A stretch of DNA of 64,000 nucleotides from Salinirussus salinus (GTDB lineage Archaea; Halobacteriota; Halobacteria; Halobacteriales; Haloarculaceae), in assembly GCF_009831455.1 (NCBI RefSeq), contig NZ_WOWO01000003.1, forward strand, positions 372,001 to 436,000, in the 5' to 3' direction. How positions within the stretch are numbered: position 1 is the stretch's first letter; every line of letters begins with the position of its first letter. The notes under the pieces were generated by a model. The model was not told where the DNA came from. It saw only the letters and a program-made list of their open reading frames with translations, and did not search any database. This document shows, piece by piece, positions 58,999-64,000 of the stretch. The position numbers were made by a program, and so were the translations under genes.

Positions 58999-60594
58999 AT
59001 GAAACAGGAGATGACGACGCTCGACTTCCTGGACCGCGCGGTTGACATCTACGACGACGTGACGGGAGTCGTCGCCCACGACGGGACGGAGTACACCTAC
59101 GCCGAGGTGGGCGAGCGGGTGAACCGGCTGGCAAACGCCCTGGCGGCCCGCGGCGTCGGGCAGGGCGACCGGGTGGCGCTGCTCGCGCCCAACACCCACT
59201 ACTTCATCGAGACCCTGTACGCGACCAACACGCTCGGGGCCGTCTTCGTCCCGCTGAACTACCGGGTCCAGCCCGACACCGTCTCCTACATCCTCAACGA
59301 CTGCGAGGCCGCGACAGTCATCGCGGACTACGACTTCGCACACAAGGTGGAGGCCGTCCGCGGCGAGGTGCCCGCGGAAACCTTCGTCGGCTACGAGGCC
59401 GACGACATCGACGGCGACTGGGCGGACTACGAGGCGGTGCTCGCCGACGCGTCCCCGGAGGCACCGGAGCGCCCCGAGATCAGCGAGGACGACGACGCCA
59501 GCATCAACTACACCTCCGGCACCACGGGCGACCCGAAGGGCGTGGTGCGGACGCACCGGACCGAACACTGGCACGCCCTGGTGCTGAACCAGCACATGGA
59601 GATCCGCGACGACGACACCTACCTGTGGACCCTGCCGATGTTCCACTGCAACGGCTGGGGGCACACCTACGCGCTGACGGGGACGGGCGCGACCCACGTC
59701 TGCCAGCGCACCTTCGACGCCGCCGACACCTTCCGGCGGGTCCGGGAGTACGACGTGACGTTCATGTGCGGCGCGCCGACGGTGCTGAACAACCTGATCC
59801 AGTACCACGACGAACACGACATCGGGACGACCGGCGACCGCGAGGTGCGGCTCGCGACCGCGGGGAGCGCGCCCGCCACCGCGACCATCGAGACCGTCGA
59901 GGACGAGTTCGGCTGGCGGATCATCCACATCTACGGGCTCACCGAGACCGCCCCGATCATCACCACCTCCAACTCCCCGCGCCGGCTGGCCGAGCACGGT
60001 CGCGACCTGAAGATCAAGCAGGGCTCGGAGACGCTGTGCACCGAGGTCCGGGTCGTCGACGACGACGGCGAGGACGTCCCCCGGGACGGCCAGACGGTCG
60101 GCGAGATCGTCGTCCGGGGCAACCAGGTGATGGACCGGTACCTGAACAAGCCCGAGGCCACCGAGGAGGCCTTCAACGCCCGCGCCGAGGGCTACTTCCA
60201 CACCGGCGACCTCGCGGTCTGGGACGAGAACGGGATGGTGGCCATCCAGGACCGCAAGAAGGACATCATCATCTCCGGCGGCGAGAACATCTCCTCGATC
60301 GAGCTCGAGGACACCCTCTACGACCACCCCGACGTCGGGAAGGCGGCGGTGGTGCCGGTCCCCAGCGAGGAGTGGGGCGAGACGCCCAAGGCCATCGTCG
60401 TCCCCGCACCCGGCAGCGACCCCAGCGAGGAGGACATTCTGGAGTTCTGTGACGACCGGCTGGCCGGCTACAAGACGCCATCGAGTGTGGACTTCGTGGA
60501 GGACCTGCCGGAGACCGCGACCGGCAAAGTCCAGAAGTACGAGCTCCGCGACCGGTACTGGGGCGAGGAGGACCGGATGGTCGGCACGCAGTAG
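58999..60594 (+). CDS. Acyl-CoA synthetase (AMP-forming ligase)
   Basis: A 531-residue ANL-superfamily adenylating enzyme that activates a carboxylic acid with ATP and CoA. Motifs: phosphate loop YTSGTTGDPKG, the aromatic IYGLTETAP, the GYFHTGDLAVWDENG hinge region, RKKDIIISGGENIS and the C-terminal lysine in TATGKVQKYELR. The family likeness is to medium/long-chain or 3-methylmercaptopropionate-type ligases; the acid is unknown. AGGTGG about 10 nt before the ATG suggests a leadered, ribosome-bound start, unlike the leaderless genes nearby. Confidence 0.93.
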   Translation: MKQEMTTLDFLDRAVDIYDDVTGVVAHDGTEYTYAEVGERVNRLANALAARGVGQGDRVALLAPNTHYFIETLYATNTLGAVFVPLNYRVQPDTVSYILNDCEAATVIADYDFAHKVEAVRGEVPAETFVGYEADDIDGDWADYEAVLADASPEAPERPEISEDDDASINYTSGTTGDPKGVVRTHRTEHWHALVLNQHMEIRDDDTYLWTLPMFHCNGWGHTYALTGTGATHVCQRTFDAADTFRRVREYDVTFMCGAPTVLNNLIQYHDEHDIGTTGDREVRLATAGSAPATATIETVEDEFGWRIIHIYGLTETAPIITTSNSPRRLAEHGRDLKIKQGSETLCTEVRVVDDDGEDVPRDGQTVGEIVVRGNQVMDRYLNKPEATEEAFNARAEGYFHTGDLAVWDENGMVAIQDRKKDIIISGGENISSIELEDTLYDHPDVGKAAVVPVPSEEWGETPKAIVVPAPGSDPSEEDILEFCDDRLAGYKTPSSVDFVEDLPETATGKVQKYELRDRYWGEEDRMVGTQ

Positions 60595-60642
60595 CCGGAC
60601 CCGAGCGACACGCATTTGTCCGTCACCGGCCATCGGACGGCC

Positions 60643-61329
60643 ATGCCGCTGGTCGCCGAGTTCGACATCGGCTGTGAACACCTCCCTTTTGTCGGCGTCG
60701 CGTCCACGGTCCCCGACGCGACGATGGTGCTCACGCTGCAGTTCAACCACGACGAACTGCCGCTGTTCATCCTCTCCGTGACCGACGGCGACCGCGAGAC
60801 CGTCGAGGACGCCCTGGCGGACGCCGCCGTCGCCGGCGAGTACACCGTCCTCGGCAGGGCGGGTGAGACCCGTCGCTACCAGGTCAAGCCGGGCCGGAGC
60901 CTCGAGGAACACCTCGGGCCACACCTCGACGACCTCTCGGGACTCGAAGCGCTGGCGACGACCGACGCCGTCATCGAGCGCATCGAGGTGCTCCGGACGG
61001 GCTGGCGCCAGTCCGGCTGGTTCGCCCACCGGGAGGCGTTCGACGCCTTCCGCGAGTTCTGGCAGCGCAACGCCGGCTTCCGTCTGCACCGTCTCACGCG
61101 TGCGGGCGACCCCGAACCGCCCGGCGACGGCCTCACAGACCGCCAGCGCGAGGCGCTGCGGACGGCCTACGAACTCGGCCACTTCGAGATCCCGCGGAAG
61201 GCGTCGCTCGAAGACGTCGCCACGGAACTGGACATCTCCGCGTCGTCGGCCTCCGAGCGCCTGCGCCGCGCACAGACACAGCTGGTCGAGGAGACCGTTG
61301 CGACGACGTGGCCGCCGCTCCCGGAGTAG
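60643..61329 (+). CDS. Bacterio-opsin-activator-type HTH regulator
   Basis: A 228-residue regulator of the haloarchaeal Bat/HTH_10 class. The C-terminal HTH (about 172-225) reads LTDRQREALRTAYELGHFEI then LEDVATELDISASSASERLRR. The N-terminal 160 residues are a compact alpha/beta domain expected to sense a signal or bind a partner; a repeated HTH-flanking start and family fit are clear. It follows the acyl-CoA ligase by 48 bp in the same direction, so it may control that gene or be co-transcribed with it. Its ligand is unknown. Confidence 0.88.
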   Translation: MPLVAEFDIGCEHLPFVGVASTVPDATMVLTLQFNHDELPLFILSVTDGDRETVEDALADAAVAGEYTVLGRAGETRRYQVKPGRSLEEHLGPHLDDLSGLEALATTDAVIERIEVLRTGWRQSGWFAHREAFDAFREFWQRNAGFRLHRLTRAGDPEPPGDGLTDRQREALRTAYELGHFEIPRKASLEDVATELDISASSASERLRRAQTQLVEETVATTWPPLPE

Positions 61330-61377
61330 TGCGCGACAGGCGGGGTGGTCGACGCGACCGGGCTCGACCGCTCCCGG

Positions 61378-62169
61378 CTATCTCCCGAGGAAGGCGTCGA
61401 CCTCGGCGGAGACCAGTTCCGGTGCCTCGCCCGGGCCGCTGTGGCTCACGCCGTCGAACTCGACGAGGCGGCTGCGGGGAAGCGCCTCGTGGACGGCGCG
61501 GGCGCTCTCGCGGAGGAAGTCCGGCCCGTCGGTACCGGTCAGGACCAGCACGGGGGCGTCGACGTTGAGCCGGTCGGGGAGCCGGTACTGCTCGACGGCG
61601 CGGTTCATCCGGACCACCTCCTCGGCGAGTTCGACGCAGTCGGGCCAGACGGGCCACTCCGCCAGCCACGCGTCGAGGTCGTCGACGCCGTCGGAGTGGA
61701 GTACCTGCTCGACGTAGCGTTTGACCGCCTCGCGGCGGTTCCCCTCGGCGATGAGTGCCTCCATCCGTGCGGCGAGGTCGGCCGTCTCGCGGTAGTCCTC
61801 CGGGAGGACCGCCGGCTCGTAGGCGACGACGGCCTCGACCGCCGTCTCCGTCGCGGCCTCGACGGCGGTGAGCGCGCCGAAGGAGTGGCCGAACAGGACC
61901 GGGTCACCGTCGACCGCGCTCGCGAGCGCGTCGACGTACGCCGTCTCGCGCGCCAGCACGTCCTCGGGGCCGGTCTCCGTCAGGTCGTCGAGACAGGTAC
62001 CAAAGCCCGGTCGCTCGGGGACCACGGCGCTGTACCCTTCGAGATGCGGGATGACCGGGTGCCAGTACTCCCGCGGGGCCATCCCCCCGTGAAGCAGGCA
62101 CAGCGGTTGCCCCTCGCCGTGGCGTTCGTAGGCGATCTCGGTTCCGTCTGCGGACTGTGTCGTCGGCAT
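61378..62169 (-). CDS. Alpha/beta hydrolase
   Basis: A 263-residue alpha/beta-hydrolase with an HGG oxyanion turn (LLHGGMAPREYW) and nucleophile elbow VLFGHSFGALTAV. The acid appears in VLTGTDGPDFLRE and the histidine in FDGVSHSGPGEAP. The group includes esterases, haloperoxidase-type enzymes and lactonases. It is convergent with the Bat-type regulator. A CTTAG-containing box at 62196-62203 is about 30 nt upstream of the ATG. Confidence 0.88.
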   Translation of the reverse strand: MPTTQSADGTEIAYERHGEGQPLCLLHGGMAPREYWHPVIPHLEGYSAVVPERPGFGTCLDDLTETGPEDVLARETAYVDALASAVDGDPVLFGHSFGALTAVEAATETAVEAVVAYEPAVLPEDYRETADLAARMEALIAEGNRREAVKRYVEQVLHSDGVDDLDAWLAEWPVWPDCVELAEEVVRMNRAVEQYRLPDRLNVDAPVLVLTGTDGPDFLRESARAVHEALPRSRLVEFDGVSHSGPGEAPELVSAEVDAFLGR

Positions 62170-62195
62170 GCACCCGTCCGTTTTCGAGGGACCGG

Positions 62196-62203
62196 CCTAA
62201 GCC
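62196..62203 (-). promoter_or_regulatory. TATA-like box for the 62169 hydrolase
   Basis: On the minus strand GGCTTAGG, centred about 30 nt upstream of the ATG at 62169. Confidence 0.35.
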
Positions 62204-62305
62204 GCTCTCTCAGCCATTCGGCCGTTTATATAGGGGTGCTTTCGGACCGGGGGAGCGACGCGAGCAGCGACGGAGTGCCCGACGCTGCCGGAAACGAGCG
62301 CGGCC

Positions 62306-63448
62306 TCAGTCCAGCAACTGGCCGGCGATGGTGTTCCGGAGCACCTCGCTGGTGCCCTCGTAGATCTCGTTGAGCTTGGCGTCCCGGAAGAACCGCTCCA
62401 TCGGGAAGTCCTTCACGTAGCCGTAGCCGCCGTGGATCTGGATGCCCTCGTTTGCCACCTCGCGGGACACCTCGGAGGCGTACAGTTTCGCCTGGGCGGC
62501 TTCCTTGGCGAAGCTCTCGCCGCGGATCTTCCTGTCCGCCGCCGAGTGCATCAGCAGGCGGGCGGCCCGCGTCTTGGTGTCCATGTCCGCGAGCTTGTGC
62601 TGGATGGCCTGGAAGTCGCCGATCCGCTGGCCGAACTGCTCGCGCTCGCCGGCGTACGCCAGGGCTTCGTCGAGTGCGGCCTGGGCGATCCCGACCGAGC
62701 GGGCGGCGATGGTGATCCGGCCGCCATTCAGTGTCTCCAGGGCCTGGACGAACCCGCGGCCCTCCTCGCCCAGCCGGCGGTGCTCGGGGACGTGCATGTT
62801 GTCGAAGCGCAACTCGGCGGTCGGACAGCCCTTGTCGCCGAGCTTGTCCTCGGTCCCCTCGACGACGAAGCCGTCGTCCTCCTCCGGCCGGACGATGAAG
62901 GAGGAGATGCCCTTGTTGCCGGCGTCGGGGTCGGTCTTGGCGAACACGGTGACGGTGTCGGCCACCGAGCCGTTGGAGATCCACAGTTTCCCCCCGTCGA
63001 TGACGTACTCGTCGCCGGCCTTCTCGGCGGTCGTCTCCATGGCGGGGACGTCGCTGCCCGCGCCGGGCTCCGAGAGCGCGAAGGCGCCGACCTCCTCGCC
63101 CTCCGCGAGGGGGGTCAGATACTCCTCTTTCTGTTCGTCGGTGCCGTACTCGTAGACCATGTTTCCGGCAAGCGAGATGTGGGCCGCGACGACCGTCCCG
63201 AGCCCGCCCAAGCCCCGGGAGATCTCCTCCAGGGCAATGGGGTAGGAGTGGTAGTCAAGGCCGGCACCGCCGTACTCCTCGGGGAAGGGCATCCCCATCA
63301 GCCCCAGGTCGGCCATCTGGTCGACCAGGTCCCAGGGGAACTCGTCGGTCTCGTCGATCTCTTTGGCGCGCGGGACGACCTCCTCGTCGACGAACTCCGC
63401 GACCATCTCCTCGATCTGGCGTTGCTCTTCGGTGAGCGAGAAGTCCAT
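62306..63448 (-). CDS. Acyl-CoA dehydrogenase (short/medium chain type)
   Basis: A 380-residue acyl-CoA dehydrogenase with FAD and substrate motifs GAFALSEPGAGSD, WISNGSVAD, the REQFGQRIGDFQAIQHKLADM helix pair, and the catalytic glutamate in LNEIYEGTSEVLRNTIAG. The position of the glutamate marks the short/medium-chain type. It would donate electrons to EtfAB encoded 54 kb away. ATG 63448 starts with the standard FSLTEEQRQI; an upstream in-frame start adds 29 residues outside the fold. The TATA box at 63471-63480 supports it. Confidence 0.93.
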   Translation of the reverse strand: MDFSLTEEQRQIEEMVAEFVDEEVVPRAKEIDETDEFPWDLVDQMADLGLMGMPFPEEYGGAGLDYHSYPIALEEISRGLGGLGTVVAAHISLAGNMVYEYGTDEQKEEYLTPLAEGEEVGAFALSEPGAGSDVPAMETTAEKAGDEYVIDGGKLWISNGSVADTVTVFAKTDPDAGNKGISSFIVRPEEDDGFVVEGTEDKLGDKGCPTAELRFDNMHVPEHRRLGEEGRGFVQALETLNGGRITIAARSVGIAQAALDEALAYAGEREQFGQRIGDFQAIQHKLADMDTKTRAARLLMHSAADRKIRGESFAKEAAQAKLYASEVSREVANEGIQIHGGYGYVKDFPMERFFRDAKLNEIYEGTSEVLRNTIAGQLLD

Positions 63449-63470
63449 ACCGGCGTCTTGGGACGCGGGG

Positions 63471-63480
63471 ACATTAGTAT
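63471..63480 (-). promoter_or_regulatory. TATA-like box for the acyl-CoA dehydrogenase
   Basis: On the minus strand ATACTAATGT, centred about 28 nt upstream of the ATG at 63448; leaderless spacing. Confidence 0.5.
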
Positions 63481-63574
63481 TCGCGTCTCGGCTGGCTGGT
63501 CCACGGCCCGCGCCGGAGAACCGCGACGGCGGCATGACGAGTCGAGTCCGGTGTGGCCGGCCGGGGCGGGAAGC

Positions 63575-64000
63575 CTACTCCCCGAAGTGGGTCAGCGCCT
63601 CGAGTTCCTCGGCGGGGACGTCCTCGAACAGCTCGCGGGCGATGGTGCGGCGGTGGACCTCGTCGGCGCCGTCGACGATCCGGAACGCACGGACCGACTC
63701 GTAGAAGTCCGCGAGCGGGAGGTCACGGGAGACGCCGGTGCCGCCACAGAACTGCAGGGCGGTGTCGATGGCCTCCTGGGTGGCGTTGGCGGTGAAGACC
63801 TTGGCCATCGAGACGCCGATGCGGGCCTCGTTGCCGGCGGCGATCTCCGCGGCGACCGTCCGGACCAGCGACCGGGCGGCGGCGAGCCGGGTGCGCTGGT
63901 CGGCCAGCTCGAAGCGGGGATACTGCTTCTCCGAGAGAGCCGTCCCGAAGGCGTCGCGCTCGCTCATGTACGCGGCTGCGATGTCGAGCGCCCGCTCGGC
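63575..64000 (-). CDS. Acyl-CoA dehydrogenase, ACAD10/11-like, 5' part outside window
   Basis: The C-terminal about 142 residues of an acyl-CoA dehydrogenase. The frame is open to the right edge (encoding AERALDIAAAYMSERDAFG there), so the start lies beyond 64000. The closing block CGGTGVSRDLPLADFYES followed by RAFRIVDGADEVHRRTIARE has Asp where most family members have the catalytic Glu, the mark of the ACAD10/11-type group, which acts on branched or hydroxylated acyl-CoAs. It points the same way as the dehydrogenase at 63448, which begins 127 bp beyond the stop of this gene. Confidence 0.87.
   Translation of the reverse strand, partial: AERALDIAAAYMSERDAFGTALSEKQYPRFELADQRTRLAAARSLVRTVAAEIAAGNEARIGVSMAKVFTANATQEAIDTALQFCGGTGVSRDLPLADFYESVRAFRIVDGADEVHRRTIARELFEDVPAEELEALTHFGE

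Noticed and set aside
1-64000. CRISPR array or defence island
   Set aside because: No regularly spaced repeats and no cas, restriction, toxin-antitoxin or retron genes were visible; the two structured repeats are single, unequal copies.
1-64000. tRNA or rRNA genes
   Set aside because: No T-loop or acceptor-stem pattern was seen in the intergenic gaps; structured gaps are explained by the inverted-repeat elements.
1-64000. Replication origin
   Set aside because: There is no Orc1/Cdc6 gene and no cluster of origin-recognition-box repeats.

Overview
This is a stretch of chromosome from a haloarchaeon (class Halobacteria). The supporting signs are very high GC with a strong G/C bias at third codon positions, acidic (Asp/Glu-rich) proteins, many genes with a TATA-like box about 25-30 nt upstream of the start codon and no room for a leader, a Tat-type lipoprotein signal, a bacterio-opsin-activator-type regulator, and the archaeal-style SMC/ScpA, AlaX and GatB genes. 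I would not name a genus. I saw no rRNA, tRNA, CRISPR array, intact transposase, prophage, replication origin or defence system.

Layout. 1-5.8 kb holds a cut-off flavin/F420 monooxygenase-like gene, a HAD hydrolase, an aldehyde dehydrogenase, a PaaG-like crotonase and a benzoylformate-decarboxylase-like ThDP enzyme. 5.8-8 kb is a lower-GC membrane protein and a sirtuin. 8-13.1 kb is an etfB-etfA-etfD electron-transfer operon followed by a glutaryl-CoA-dehydrogenase-like gene. 13.2-20.1 kb is mixed: a DUF21-only protein, a membrane-anchored J-domain protein, a threonine-synthase-like protein without its PLP lysine, a flavin amine-oxidase-type oxidoreductase, a phosphoesterase and TrkH. 20.2-22.6 kb is a lower-GC patch with a Na+/phosphate-symporter-like protein and a UspA. 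22.7-28.3 kb holds a winged-helix regulator and the scpA-smc-coiled-coil chromosome-structure operon. 28.4-38.4 kb is housekeeping and small metabolism (GatB, MFS, arylamine N-acetyltransferase, AlaX, SDR, dual-specificity phosphatase, hydroxyacid dehydrogenase, ArsN2).

38.5-47 kb is a dense acyl-CoA module: amidohydrolase, 3-hydroxyacyl-CoA dehydrogenase, thiolase, enoyl-CoA hydratase, metallo-beta-lactamase hydrolase with a winged helix, CoA transferase and double-hotdog dehydratase. 48-52.8 kb carries a D-lactate/glycolate-type FAD oxidase, an Ldh2-family NAD(P) dehydrogenase and a second ThDP decarboxylase/synthase. 52.9-57.4 kb is a MoxR/DUF58/DUF4129 locus. 57.5-64 kb has a cupin, a second acyl-CoA set (crotonase, acyl-CoA ligase), a Bat-type regulator, an alpha/beta hydrolase and two acyl-CoA dehydrogenases.

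How it fits together. Much of the window is acyl-CoA and 2-oxoacid catabolism: ligases and CoA transferases activate acids, acyl-CoA dehydrogenases oxidise them, EtfAB takes the electrons and EtfD probably passes them to menaquinone, and hydratase, dehydrogenase and thiolase finish the cycle.

The most unusual non-coding structures are two copies of a long, nested inverted-repeat element (about 32.23-32.72 kb and 50.79-51.11 kb) and an 87-bp near-identical tandem duplication of the thiolase 3' end plus terminator region. The most unusual gene is the threonine-synthase-like protein with Val at the PLP-lysine position. I did not find a convincing wholly new multi-gene system.
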